The translations under genes and the position numbers were made by a program. A stretch of DNA of 64,000 nt from Warburgia ugandensis. Lineage: Eukaryota > Streptophyta > Magnoliopsida > Canellales > Canellaceae. The notes beneath the pieces are model-generated. The model saw only the letters and a program-made list of their open reading frames with translations. It made no database searches and was not told the DNA's origin. Shown piece after piece: positions 12,030 to 25,010 of this stretch. Numbering within the stretch: the first letter of the stretch is position 1; each line of letters starts with the position of its first letter. Location of the stretch: assembly GCA_035236585.1 (NCBI GenBank), contig CP141132.1, positions 23,705,445 through 23,769,444 on the forward strand, written 5' to 3'.

Positions 12030-12490
12030 ATAAATATAGGATGGTTCTTCAAAAACTGTCCTATAATAATATAATTATAAGACGGTTAATAAATAACAGT
12101 CCTTTATTTAGTAACAATCATATGACGGTTGTTAATTAACCATCCTGTAATAAGTTTACAATATAGGATGGTTGTTAATTAACCATCCTGTAATAATTTT
12201 AAAATATAGGACGGTTGTTAATTAACCATCCTATAATAATTTTAAAATATAGGACGGTTGTTAATTAACTATCCTGTAATAAATTCAAAATATAGGACGG
12301 TTGCTAATTAACCGTCCAATATAAGCAAAAATAAACCACGCTTATATAGGATAATTATCAAATAATCATCTTATAGATAATATATATAAGACGGTTGTTA
12401 TATAACCGTCCTATAATTAAGAAAAATATACGACGGTTATTACATAACCGTCTTATACTATTATATTATAAAAAGAAGATTTTCCTTTAA
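12030..12490. repeat. Internal palindrome cluster D (about 10 units)
   Basis: About ten tandem units with a period near 45 bases, for example ATAGGACGGTTGTTAATTAA followed by CCATCCTATAA. They are more uniform than in the other clusters: several share GGTTGTTAATTAACC at the centre. The block lies between the two divergent genes, about 950 bases upstream of the Ulp1-like gene. Confidence 0.9.
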
Positions 12491-14504
12491 TCGTCTTGCA
12501 GTTACTTAGAAAATTTAAAAGCAATTATGTAAATATCATCCTTGATCAACTTCATCAAGGAGATTATCCTTCAATTTCATGGATTTCACCTCTTTTAAGT
12601 TTTAAAGCTAGATAGCCTAGATTTCTTAATTGAACACAGATCAGCCACTTATAAGTTATAACAACTGATTCCATGTTTCAAAGTTACAATATCATCCATC
12701 AAATTATCAATAGATCATAAGATAAACATACTCATATGTAATAACAACTGATTCCATGTTCCACATAATAATATAAATTAAAACAACTCATACTCATTAC
12801 TTGTTGAGGACCTGAGTTTGGTTGAGGATGAGTAATAAGAGAAATAGTTATGTAATTAACTAATCTTAGACTCTTAGTTTAGGATGAGCTTAAAAAGAAA
12901 GAGTTATGTAAGCATCACTGTATGAGTAAAGAAATAATAATGTAATTAACTCATCTTAATTGAGTAGAATTGAGGATATGCAGCATGGCTGCATGAGCTT
13001 AAAGAGACAGAGTTATGTAAGGTGTCTAAGGACTAAGGATGACTATATGAGTATGAGTAAATAAAGTGTTGTGTAATTAACTCAACTTAGTTACTTAGTT
13101 GAGGATGAGCTTAAAAAGACAGAGTTATGTAGGTAAAACTCATACTCATTAGTTGTTGAGGTTGAAGATGAGTAAAGAACTTGTTATGTAATGTAATTAA
13201 CTCATCTATAGTTGAGGATTAGCTTAAAAAGATAGAGTTATGTAAGTAACTCATACTCATTAGTTGTTGAGGTTGAGGATAAGTAAAGAAAGAGTCATGT
13301 AATTAACTCATTAGATAAGAAATGAGAATGACTGAATGAGAATAGAAGCAGTTATGTAATTAATTCAGTAGTTGAGAATTAACTCAATAATGTAATTAAC
13401 TCATTAGGTGAGTTACTAGCTTTTACTCTACATGGTTAATGGATGAATGAGTTATTCCCAATAAATTATCATCAATTGGGAGTTAGAATTTAGAAATTAG
13501 AAACATTGGTAAGAAATCAAAACAAATCTTGAGTTATATGAGTTGGAGAAATGATATTCATTAATTTGATGACAAAGAGATATATCATATATTAGATCAA
13601 TTGGTGATGACATCATTGACGTGTGGAATTAGTATACGAAAATCATGAGCATTTATAATTTTATATAATATATGACAATTACTCACTTACACAAGTTACA
13701 AAACTTGTTAATTAATTATCTTGTAAGTGTAACTTGTTATTGACAATGTGTAGCTAATCTTAAAATGAAAGATAAGAGAATAGTAAGTGATATGATATGA
13801 TGATCACTATCATAGACTAGGATCAAGATAAGGTGTGAGAAAGATGTGTTTAATTTAAACATGCAAAAATAAGACAACTACAACATAAGGACTTAATCTT
13901 AGACCACGTTAAGTGCATTAGATAATTTAGATTAGAACTTAGATGATGAGATGATCAAAGATTCAAAGGATATTGCATTACTAATGACTCATGAGTCATA
14001 GACTCATTACTTACTCATAGTGTCATACTACTGTCAAGTGTCAAGACTCAAAGATGGTGGCACTAGACCAGATCAAATAAAAAAAAGTTGGGAATTTTAC
14101 TTTCAATTTCAAAAACTACAGTCTACTACTAGTTCTAGTACTAACTACCAAATGACAATTGCCCTAGATAATTACTTAACAGTTAACACTTAATAGAAGT
14201 ATAGAATAGGTTAAGCCATTAAGGACTTAAGCTGCTAGTGCTAATTGTGTGCTAAGCATACATATGCTTTCAACTTTTTATTTTGTTTTTCCGCCACTAA
14301 AAACTAAAAAGGGGGCCCACACCACACGTCGGATGGGACATCAAAGGCTCAAAATATTTGACAAATGATTGAAGTGTGAGTTTCATTAACTCCACTTGCC
14401 ACTTACCAGTTTGGAATTGGACTATTGGAGGAGGGGAGGATGTCTGTCCCTGTCCGACAGTCACTGGTACATCACACATCATAGTCACACTCCCATGAAG
14501 CGTG
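12491..14504. repeat. AT-rich spacer with degenerate GAGTTATGTAA minisatellite
   Basis: There is no gene here. From about 12800 to 13420 a loose tandem repeat recurs, built from TGAGGATGAG, AAAGAGTTATGTAA and TTAACTCAT words, with a variable unit of roughly 70-100 bases. Beyond it, about 13430-14504, the sequence is simple and AT-rich without identifiable features. Confidence 0.6.
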
Positions 14505-14770
14505 CTAGTAAATAAAGGATGGTTGCATAAGAACCGTCCTATTTTTCAAAATTTATAGGATAGTTAAATTATAACCACCCTTTATGTATCTAAAATTATA
14601 GGATGGTTATTTGTTAACCGTGCTATAATGAAACATAAAATAGGACGGTTAGATAATAACCGTCTTATTTTTTCTCAATAATATAGGAGTGTTATGTTTT
14701 AACCGTCCTATATTTATATTAAGATAGGACAATTATTGATTAACTGTCTTGTAACATCGACGGTTACGTT
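14505..14770. repeat. Internal palindrome cluster E (about 6 units)
   Basis: Six units such as ATAGGACGGTTAGATAATAA followed by CCGTCTTATT, spaced 45-50 bases apart and ending about 290 bases before the first ATG proposed for the transposase gene. The position suits a promoter-proximal regulatory array (inference). Confidence 0.85.
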
Positions 14771-15535
14771 GTAATGATCTTTTACTTTTTGTTAAATAAT
14801 AAGATGGTTATTATTTACCTTTTATTAAGCACAATCACGATGGATCTCAGTCATCTGACTGATCAATGGGAGAGAGTGAGAGAGTCTAAGACTAAGAGAG
14901 GCGTAATATAACAATAGTCTATAGATAATGATTTACTTTTAGATGTTTAGCGTGAATATGTATTCAAGTATTCCTAACCCAACCCAAGCTTTTACATCTC
15001 TTTCAGATTTTTCTTCCTAGATATCTTCAAGACTTCAACCATTTTAAATTTCTAACACAATGAGCAGCACACCTACTCCTACAACACCACAAGTATGTTT
15101 ATGTTTTTTGTTATTTCTTTATGATTCTAACTCTTTTTAGTCATCACTCCCTTATTAGTAACTGGTTATTGGTGTAGTGTTTACTATGACAGTGTGAACT
15201 AAATTTTGTTTGTCATTTGTATTTTGCAATATAGGCACAATGTGGGAGCACTGATGCTCTAATAATTTGAACATGCTGCATGACAACGACGATGATGAGC
15301 TTGCTGATTTGGAGAACGTGGAGTTAGTTTCAAAATCCACCAGAGCTAAAAAGCATAGGAAGCTAATGTCTCCAGTTTGGAATTTTTTGAACACCTTCCA
15401 ATATCAGAAGATGGAAGGCAAAGGTGTAAATTCAAGAAGTGCTCTGCGATATATATTTGTGATAGCAAATTTGGTACTGGTAATTTAAAACGTCATATAA
15501 AAACTTGTCAACATAGCTCTTCTCATGATACATAC

Positions 15536-16870
15536 TGTTAAGTGTTTAATTTTGGCTAAAAGACCCCTAGTTTAGAATTCAATTAGATCATCTAATCGTC
15601 CAAATTGCAAAATTTAGCTTGATTGACCATCCAAACTTTAATTTTCTCAAAATCAACGGTTAGATGATCATTAGAGCTTATTAGAGGATTAATGTACGGT
15701 TTTGATGATTCTAATTTAGTCTTTTATTTTGCAAATCAACTAAAGGAGGGTTGGATGGATCAGATCTAATTTCAACAGTGCAGATCAAGTAGAGATTAAG
15801 AGGAAGAGTCCTAATTGAAATAGAAGAGGAAGAAGAGTCCTAGATAGGGATAAGAAGAGTTTTAGATGGGGATAAGAAGAGTTGTTGGAGAAAAACAAGG
15901 GAGTGAAAAGGCTATAAAGAGGAGAGCTGCACAAGCCTAAGGAGGAGTTTTTGTTTTTAGGAGAGTTCTCGTGATTTTGTTTGCCTTACATTCCATTTGA
16001 ATTTTTGTTGTGCTTCCATCAATTTACTACACTTCTTCCCCTCTTTGTCCCATCTCCCTTGTTGAAGACACCCAGCTTCTAGCTTTCTTCGCCTTCCTTA
16101 ACCGCACCCCACCCTCTCATGTGCACCATTCCTACTTCTACCGCACCCCCTCCTAAGCTACTATTCCCTTTCCCCTCTACTCTGTCACTTCACCACCTGA
16201 ATTCACTAGCCTCTACCCATTCTTCCCATCTTCTCACTCCATCTTCACCTCTACTCATATCCACCCTCAACCGATCTTTCCTAGATTGTTCCCCTCACCT
16301 CTTCGCCATCTTTACGCACCAAGCCTAGGCTCCCCCACCTCCACACACTCCTCTGCTCCCCATCGTTTCCACCAGCCGGCTTAGGGAGAGAAAACCCGAT
16401 CTCCCATCCCTTCTTCCTCTCTTTCCCTCTTTTACTCTCCCTCCTTCTTCTCCCTCTTCTTCCTTCGGCTTTTCCCTCAACGAGTTTTCCTATTTTTCAA
16501 TTAAAACCAGAAATCTGGAAAATTTCCAAGTCTACCCTTGTAAGATTTGTGGAATTCCAAATGTGTCCTCATTTTAATACCAAATGTGTCCCTATGCTAT
16601 TCTGGTTCTGTTTTATCCACATTCTATCTATCTAGGGACAGTGATATCCAGGACTGCTTATTTAGTTTCTTTTTTTTTTGGAATAAATAATTTTGTAAAG
16701 TTCAATAGTTGAATAAATCTGGATTTTATTGTTAGTTTATTTCTGGTATATTCTTTTTTTATTAATTGAATTTTATTTTAAACTCCATTTTAAAGCGAGT
16801 CCCTATGGGTTTGACCGGTATTTGCATAGCTATACTACAATAGCCCATGCACTTGCGAAAAACATCAACA
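15536..16870 (+). repeat. 5' LTR of the non-autonomous Athila-like element
   Basis: Starts TGTTAAGTG and ends CATCAACA. The middle (about 16020-16480) is a long pyrimidine-rich tract. Open frames there (for example 16119-16328) are compositional. Confidence 0.85.
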
Positions 16871-18071
16871 AGTTTTTGGTGCCATTGCCGGGGACTTGTA
16901 AAGGAGTTTTTATAAAATTTAATTAAAATTTTCAAAAAAAATTCAAAAAAATATTAGGAATTACATTTTAGGTAATTTTAGGTGCATTTTCAATTATTAT
17001 TGTTTTAGTGCATAACCACTTGATTTCCTAGAATTGGTACTTATTTCTAAATTTTCTTTTTCAAGGAAACAGGAAAGTGGAGAAAATTGGCAAGAAAATC
17101 TTCATCAACATGGAAATTTTCCTACTTTCCTAGATTAGGATTTTTTTTCCTTTTGAGTGAAACTTGTAGTGAGGATCCTTGTAAATTTCAATTTCAAATT
17201 TCATTTTAAAGGGTTGTAATAATACAAAGCAAGTGTGGGATAAGGTGGCCCACACTTGATCTTCATCAGAAATCCCATTGTAAGTCTCCTCACTCATTTA
17301 AAGTCCTAGATTAGGGTTTGTATTTAGAGTAAATTTGCATTGTTTGGTAGTATAAATCATATAGAAAGCATCCTTTTATAATTGTTGCATTTTTAGGTTT
17401 TGCATTAGTTTATTGCTTTTGTTTGCATCTTAGGATATGGTTAATGCTTTAAGGTGATATATATGTCGATCGAACTGCCATGGAGTGTGGAATTAATTAG
17501 TAAGGGCATCCTATCCCCATAAGATCAAGGGTGGATTTCATCACCACTCCTTGGCCCACCTAGGATAATCACCTCAAGCGCGCTACCCTAACCTTCAAAT
17601 CAAATTAAAATCAATTAGAAGAGACCTATAGGGCTATCACATGCTCATAGGACCCTATTACTAAGACTCGATTTATTGTCACTCTAGTGGCTTTTGAGCA
17701 CTGTGGTTATTGAGGGTTGTCTAATAGAGCCTCACTCTTCCCTCGCCTCCTGTTGACGTTTGTGAGGTCTAAACACCTCCTTACACAAGGGTTGTATTAA
17801 CCACCTTGCGAAAAACCTAACTAGTAAGTAATAATCAAGTTTAAAGGAGAAGAGGAGTGCTAGAGTAGGCTAATTAAAAGTATTGTCCCCACACAATTTC
17901 AAGAAAATCAATATGTTGCTTATTAGCCTCAAGAATTATATTGTGTCCTTTGTTTGTTCATCTTTCTAGGAAGTTAGGTTGCATCATGTAGGTTAGTTTT
18001 CATCTTAAAAAAAAGAAGAAAAAAAAGGAGCCTATCAAGAAGGGGATAGATTTCATAGATTAAATGCATCG

Positions 18072-18973
18072 ATGGATCGGTTGGATCTTATGGAAAGTCA
18101 ATTGCTTAGGCTAATAGCTTCTAGACAAGTTGCGCCACAACCTCAATACCATAATGACTCTACTTATTCTGAGCATCCATATTCCACTCCTTCCTGGTCC
18201 CTAAGCTCCACATACAATGAATACTATCAGGAGCTATTCGATGCACCTAATGCATTCACATACCCTAGCAATTTTTATTCTGAGACATATTATCAAGATT
18301 CTAATGGATGTATTAGGCATCATAAACAACCATGGTCTCAGGATTATCAATATCAGGAAGAACCGCAATGGTCTCACCTTGGTCAGTACTACCATGATTA
18401 TTCAAAATATCAGGGTCAACCATCATGTGTTCAGCCTGCTCAGTCCTTTTTCAGTACCCCAATGCCACAATAATACCAACCCTATGAGTCATTTCCTCTA
18501 CGAGAAGAATCACTATTAGATGAAAAAATGCAAATATGTGTGAAATAATAGCACAAGGGAATACGAAAATAAGACAAATGATGAAGGATTACACTGAGGA
18601 AATAAATCGAGGGAGGAAGGAATTTGAGGAAAAACTAAAACAAATTAGGGGAAATATAGAGCCATTTGTTTTGGACACTAGAATGGAAATTTTCTATGAT
18701 CCTTATGAGTCACAAAGTCTACAACCATCCTTAGAAATCTCCAACTTCAATATACTTGAGTCATGTCCTGATTATGAAGAGACTTCCATTGATGAAGAGC
18801 ATAACACTTTAGAAAAATCCAACCCTAATCCTTTAGATGCGTATCCCACCTATTTGTATGACTCTGATGAAGACACATCTATTGAGGCAATGCCTGAGTT
18901 GTTGGATATTGTGCCTCTAATGGACACTTCTAGATTGCAAGCCAGAGTAGATCATCCTAAGCATGAAATTTAG
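18072..18973 (+). other. Open stretches in the non-autonomous element (function unknown)
   Basis: Two consecutive open stretches, 18072-18473 and 18536-18973. The first is rich in Tyr, Gln, Ser and Pro (QYQEEPQWSHLGQYYHDYSK). The second is acidic, with a PLMDTSRLQA stretch resembling the PIMDTSKW segment in the related plus-strand element near 58930. They look like remnants of the gag/pre-protease region of the family. Nothing enzymatic is visible. Confidence 0.5.
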
Positions 18974-21369
18974 ATTGCGCCTTTTAATGTAATAGATGTA
19001 CCTGATTGGGACCTCGTGGCCTTATTTGAACAAACATCAAATGATAATATAGGCCCAATTACTACCGTACCTATGCTTATCAAACAGAAAGAAGCAGAGA
19101 CAGTTGATATGCATCAACCTACTGTAGGGTACACATCAGAAGATAACCAAGATTTAAGCCAAATCTTGTCCTCGCCTCTAGAGAAGGGCTGAGTCAGGTT
19201 ATTACCTTAGTTCAGGACAATGATAGGGACACTAAGGAAAAAGATAAATTGCATAAAATGGTCATTATTATCCCTCAGTTTGGTCAAGACAAGGACTGGT
19301 TGTCACCATATGGTCCAAGGAAATACACGGTAGTTCATGTAGTCATTGTGTTACCCTCACCTCAATTTTCGAGGTGGAGCAATTATATTGACTACTGTGA
19401 AATATTGAAGATGGGGGATCAATAATATGGTCCCACTACTTTTACAATTGCGGCGATCTACTGTATTATGTTCATATCACCACCTAAAATTTCAAGGTGG
19501 AGGCCATATATAAATTACCGTGAAATTTTGAAGTGGCATGAGAATTCTCGCCATGTCATCTTAGGGTTGGGATTAGGACAAATAAGGATGACCCAGTTAG
19601 CTCTTGATTTAGAAAGTTAGGTTAGGTAATGTCCGGTTGAAGATGTTAAACTTAGCGCTTATTGGGAGGCAACCCAAGGGTTTAGAATCCACATCACTCA
19701 ACTTTCATATAGAATCCTATGTTTTCAAACATTGGGGATAATGTTTCATTCAGGTTGGGGGTTGTAGATGCACTAGAGATTTTGAATTTTTTGAAGAAAA
19801 AAAAATTGAAATTTTTTTTTTTGAAAAAAAGAAAAAGAAAAAGAAAAAAAGAGTTTTTAAAGAAGAGTTCCCTTACTGTGATGAGAATTGGATGTTCAGA
19901 ATTTAGTAAATATACTGTTTTCACCTCTTAATGGGAATGCATATGATTAGTTTTGCATGTCATTCATATATTGAAGCATTTTATGAAAGTTAATTCTCAG
20001 AAACCATTTACACACAGCACATAATCAAGACTAATACAGAGGTATGATTTAGAAACCTTGAGAAAAATTAGTGGAGACCTATAACCTAGTGAGAGTTTGA
20101 GACTATCTTCTTTTAGAGAGGGTTATAAGTAATTCCATAATTTCTTCAGCGTACATACATTAATGTGATCCTATTATCATTGTTTTGGTTAAACATCAAG
20201 AATAAATAGGAGTAATAACTTTAATTCTAGAAATTTATTGAATCTGATAGGCTATAAGAAACCTAGGAAATGATATAGGTCATCCTTGCTCAGCTTAGAG
20301 ATATAAAGCCTATCCAATATAGTATACCACTAGTTAGCTTTTTGAGCCAGTTATTAAGCCTTTTCATTCTTAACCCCATTCACCTTAACCCAGAATAACC
20401 CAGTAAAATAAATAACCATTGCCCATCTTCAAAATGAGTAGAGTAGAAAAAGTTCAAAAATAGGACAAAAAGTCAAAGAAGTGAGAAAGAATTAGCTGTC
20501 TTTCTTCCAAAGAAAAAAAGAAAAAAGAAAAAAAGAAAGAAAAAGAAAGAGCAAAATTTGAAAGAGAAATTCGCTTCAAGTATAAACCAAAAAGAAAAGT
20601 TGTCCCAGAAGATATTCATTGAAGACATCTACTCAATTTTGAACCTTTGAATTCTTTATACCTTTCATTTCTAAACCTGCCCTAAGCCTACATTTCGTCC
20701 TAGTTAAAGACCTATTGATCTTAGGTGGACATAGCCTTAAAGAGGAGATAAAAAGAAAGAATTAAGGTAATAGACCCCTAATATTCTTGGTGATAGCATC
20801 CACTCTTAGGGATCAGTTCCTTTGTCTCATGAGCGTTGAAAAGAATTATGTGAACCATTAGCTTGTTGGATTCGGTCACATAATGAGAGAAATGTGCTAA
20901 ACCCTTTATCTAAGAGTTTATTTCTGAGCATATACCTGTGAGGATTTGAGGTCAAAGCATATTTTCAATGGAATATAAGCATATCCAATTAAAAGTGAAG
21001 ATTTATGTGACTATATACACATATGCACTCTGAGAAATAGCTCAAATAAAATGTCTTTAATATATGTATGGTGTGTAAAATTGTCAAATGCTCTTCATTA
21101 AGTTGTGAAAAATTAGTAAAATTGCTAATGAATGAGGATTCTCTGAGACAAAATAAGGGACTTGACTTTACTAAATTTTGTGGGTATATTCACTGCAAAC
21201 CCTCACGAGGCCCAACTCATCCACTAGGGGTAACCTAGGGGTTCAATGGCTTATTGCATGTGCTAAATGCAATCGTGAGTACCTACGAAAGTGGCACCTT
21301 GTACTAGTTTTGTGAAAAATAGTTGTCTGCATGTTTTGCTCGGAACTAGCAAAATGCTGGTTGGGGGTG
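18974..21369. other. 3' untranslated part of the non-autonomous element
   Basis: About 2.4 kb without convincing genes, ending in a G-rich tract just before the 3' LTR. The portion from about 19680 to 21369 is homologous, inverted, to 34880-36560 in the minus-strand Athila element. A-rich and T-rich runs occur at 19795-19850 and 20510-20560. Confidence 0.6.
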
Positions 21370-22940
21370 TGTTAAGTGTTTAATTTTGGCTAAAAGACCC
21401 CTAGTTTAGCATTCAATTAGATCATCTAACCATCCAAATTGCAAAATTTAGCTTGATTGACCATCCAAACTTTAATTTTCTCAAAATCAATGGTTAGATG
21501 ATCCTTAGAGCTTATTAGAGGATTAATGTATAGTTTTGATGATTCTAATTTAGTCTTTTATTTTGCAGATCAACTAAAGGAGGGTTGGATGGATCATATC
21601 TAATTTCAACGGTGTAGATCAAGTAGAGATTAAGAGGAAGAGTCCTAATTGAAACAGAAGAGGAAGAAGAGTCCTAATTGAAATAGAAAAGGAAGAAGAG
21701 TCCTAGATAGGGATAAGAAGAGTTGTTGGAGAAAAACAAGGGAGTGAAAAGGCTATAAAGAGGAGAGCTGCAAAAGCCTAAGGAGGAGTTTTTGTTTTTA
21801 GGAGAGTTCTCGTGATTTTGTTTGCTCTACATTCCATTTGAATTTTTGTTGTGCTTCCATTAGTTTAACTTCTTCCCCTCTTTGTCCCATCTCCCTTGTT
21901 GAAGACACCCAGCTTCCAGCTTTCTTCACCTTCCTTAACTGCACCCCACCACTCCTCTCTTTCCATTATGATTTCTAAACCAAGATCACCATTGCACACT
22001 CCCCTTCACATTCCGCATTTCTCTCTTCTTTCCCTTACACTTCACGCACCATCTTCTTCTTCCCATCCATCTTTTTCTCCAATACCGCCGTCTCTCTTCT
22101 CTCTTAGTCTTCGTCTCCCTTGTTTACATTGACCGCATCTCCCAAGCACCTCTTTCCATCCCTCTCATGTGCATCACCCTGCTTCTATTGTACCCCCTCC
22201 TAAGCTATTATTCCCTTTCCCCTCTACTCTGTCGCTCCACCACCCGAATTCACTAGCCTCTGCTCATTCTTCCCATCTTCACCTCTACTCATATCCACCC
22301 TCAACTGATCTTTCCCAGATTGTTCCCTTCACCTCTTCGCCATCTTTACGCACCAAGCCCAGGCTCCCCCACCTCCACACACTCCTCTGCTCCCCATCGT
22401 TTCCACCAACCGGCCCAGGGAGAGAAAACCCAGATCGGGTTTTCTCCCATCCCTTCTTCCTCTCTTTCCCTCTTTTTCTCTCCCTCCTTCTTCTCCCTCT
22501 TCTTCCTTCTTCCCCATCTCCTCCGGTTTTTCCCTCAACGAGTTTTCTTGGTTTTCAATTAAAACTAGAAATCTGGAAATTTTCCAAGTCTACCCTTATC
22601 AGATTTGTGGAATTCCAAATGTGTCCTCATTTTAATACCAACTGTGTCCCTATGCTATTCTAGTTCTGTTTTATCCACATTCTATCTATCCAGGGACAGT
22701 GATATCCAAGCCTGCTTATTTAGTTTCTTCTTTTTTTTGGAATAAATAATTTTGTAAATTTCAACAGTTGAATAAATTTGGATTTTATTATTAGTTTATT
22801 TCTGGTATATTCTTTATTTTTTCTTTTATTAATTGAATTTTATTTAAAACTCCATCATTTTGAAGTGAGTCCATGTGGGTTCGACCCGTATTTGCATAGC
22901 TATGCCATAATAGCCCGTGCACTTGAGGAAAACATCAACA
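21370..22940 (+). repeat. 3' LTR of the non-autonomous Athila-like element
   Basis: Starts TGTTAAGTG after a GGGGGTG purine tract and ends AACATCAACA. Its length (1,571 bp) equals that of the minus-strand copy at 33310-34879. Confidence 0.85.
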
Positions 22941-25010
22941 TAGGCCAGTTGCTTTTATCTGAAAGTCAGGGGAGTATGTCACTAAGTTCAGCTTCAGACA
23001 ATAAGTTTGATCCTGAAGTTTATCGTGAGTTAGTAGCATCTGCAATAGTTATGCATGATTTGCCTTTTCAATTTGTTGAGTATGATGGAATTAGAGCTCT
23101 ACTAAAATATTTGCATGCAAATTTGCATTTGATTAGCAGAAATACAGTAAAAGCAGATGTTCTAAGAATGTATAAAAGAGAAAAAGGAAAGATAAAAGAG
23201 ATGTTAGAGTTGGCACCTAGTAGGATAAGTTTGACATCTGATTTGTGGACTTCTTGTATTATTGATGGTTATATAAGTCTCAGAGCATATTTTGTAGATA
23301 GTCAATGGGTCTTACACAAGAGGATATTAAATTTCTATTTTTTACCACCTCCACATAATGGAATATCATTAGCAGAAAAGGTATACTCATTATTGGTAGA
23401 ATGGGGGATTGAGAAAAAGAATTTTTCAATCACTTTAGACAATGCTTCTGCTAATGATTCTTCTGTTAAGCTGTTAAGGCATCAATTAAACATCAGGGAT
23501 AGTCTTGTTTGTGGTGGAGAGTTTCTTCATCTTCCTTGTTGTTGTCATGTTTTAAATTTGATTGTGCAAGATGGTTTGAAAGAAATTGATGATGCTATTC
23601 ATAAAATTCAAGAGAGTATTAAGTATGTCAAAGCATCGCAAAGTAGAAAACAAATTTTTTTAGAGTATGTGAATCACATGTCAATTGAGACAAAAAAGGG
23701 CTTAAGACAAGATTTTCCTACAAGATGGAATTCAACTTATGTGATGCTTGAAAGTGCTCTTTGTTACTAACTTGCATTTTGTCACTTAGAACTATGTGAA
23801 TCAAATTATAAGCATTGTCCTTTTTTAGATGAATGGGAAAAGGCTATAAAAATTTCAAAGTTTTTAACAGTTTTTTATGATGCCACCTACATATTTTTTG
23901 AATCCAAGTATCTCACAGCAAATCTCTACTTTTGTGCAGCATTTGTGATTAATTTGACCTTAACACAATACTTGAGAAGTGATGATAACTATATGAAGCG
24001 TATGTCAACCCAAATGTTTGTCAAGTTTTCAAAGTACTGGTCTGAATTCAGCACCATTTTGGCAATTTCATGTGTGTTGGATCCTCGATATAAGCTCTCC
24101 TTTGTGGACTTCTCATACAAGAAATTGTATGGTAATGGTTGCTTGGAGTTTGCTCAACTTTGGGATAAGTTATTCTCTCTCTTCAATGAATATATGGTTA
24201 AGACTTCTCCTATTCCTTCCTCATCTTCCCCAGTGGCTAGAGGTACTGATGATAGATATAACTCGATATATAGTAAAGAGATTTTAGATGTCATTAAGGT
24301 AATTATATTTATAATTGTATCTTTCATTATATGTAGCTTAGCATATTAAAATTTAGTATGAATTGTCTTACAGTAAGTTGAATAATATAATTGCATTTGC
24401 ATTAGGAATTTGATTCATTTGAAAGTGAAGGAGTTTCTTTGGCAATGCAAAAATAACAATTGGAGCTTTATTTGGATGAACCAAGATTGCAAGAGTCAAA
24501 GCTGGACATTCTTGCATTCTGGAAAGGCAATCAATACAGGTTGGTTGACTAATAATCTCTTGTCTCATGAAAACACTAATTTTTATAATCTTATTTACAT
24601 TTATATTTGATTAAAATGTTAATTTTAGGTATCCTGAACTTGCAACCATGGTTCGTGATGCCTTGTGCATTCCCATATCTACAGTTGCATCAAAGTTTGC
24701 TTTTAGTGTTGGTGGCCGGGTTCTTGACTAATATAGATTTGCTTTAAAGCCAGATACGGTGCAAGCATTGATATGTGTAAGAGATTGGCTATATGGATTG
24801 AAAGGTAATAATTTATGATTCTATATTTATATTATATTTTATATGAGTTTAGTAATGACTATTGGATGTTTATTCTATATGATTGTAGACTCTGCCATTA
24901 CAGTTGCCATGGATGAGCTTGCTGAGGACATTGTAAGCATAAGTAGCAGTGCAGGATCTCCTCAACCAACTGAAGACTCTAGAACAATGGATTTTGATTC
25001 ATTTGTATAA

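Larger units (their letters stand above)
15536..22940 (+). mobile_element. Athila-like non-autonomous LTR element (no RT) inside the hAT transposase gene
   Basis: LTRs start TGTTAAGTGTTTAATTTTGG and end CATCAACA: 15536-16870 (1,335 bp) and 21370-22940 (1,571 bp). The primer binding site at 16877-16894 (TGGTGCCATTGCCGGGGA) nearly matches the 3' end of plant tRNA-Asp. A G-rich tract lies just before the second LTR. The 4.5-kb internal region lacks recognisable RT, RNase H or integrase; two open stretches lie at 18072-18473 and 18536-18973. LTRs and 3' region are shared with the Athila-type elements at 33310 and 40612, so it is a large non-autonomous derivative of that family. No clean 5-bp duplication: ACATAC before and ACATAG overlapping the right end. 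Moderate age by eye; long overlaps between the LTRs with scattered differences. Confidence 0.85.
15061..25010 (+). pseudogene. hAT (Ac-like, BED-finger) transposase gene, interrupted by an LTR element
   Basis: A proposed first exon is 15061-15091 (MSSTPTPTTPQ, then GTATG). The BED-finger exon ends at 15535 (RKLMSPVWNFLNTF; then KFGTGNLKRHIKTC in another frame, so the finger has a frameshift and one Cys-X2-Cys cysteine is not seen). After the LTR insertion the gene resumes at 22941 (IGQLLLSES). The RNase-H-like core has LTSDLWTS, TLDNASANDSS and CCCHVLNLIVQDGLKE, with the two Asp residues expected for catalysis. Exons end at 24298, then 24406-24539 (LYLDEPRLQESKLDILAFWK), 24629-24804 (YPELATMVRDALCIP, FSVGGRVLD) and 24889-25010. 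In-frame stops lie at 23768-23770, 24454-24456 and 24729-24731. The C-terminal hAT dimerisation region is recognisable. Product when active: element excision and insertion. Now dead. Confidence 0.85.

Noticed and set aside
12030-12490. Regular palindromic repeats that might suggest a CRISPR array
   Set aside because: The genome is a plant, the repeats are degenerate, spacers are short and AT-rich, and the same units occur at transposon ends.
16119-16328. Ser/Pro-rich open frames in the LTRs (also 21896-22663 and 41120-41678)
   Set aside because: They lie in pyrimidine-rich LTR middles and owe their openness to composition. They are not conserved as frames between LTR copies.
15530-22943. ACATAC / ACATAG as a target duplication of the non-autonomous LTR element
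   Set aside because: The right copy overlaps the LTR's own ACA end and differs at the last base, so it cannot be counted as a clean 5-bp duplication.
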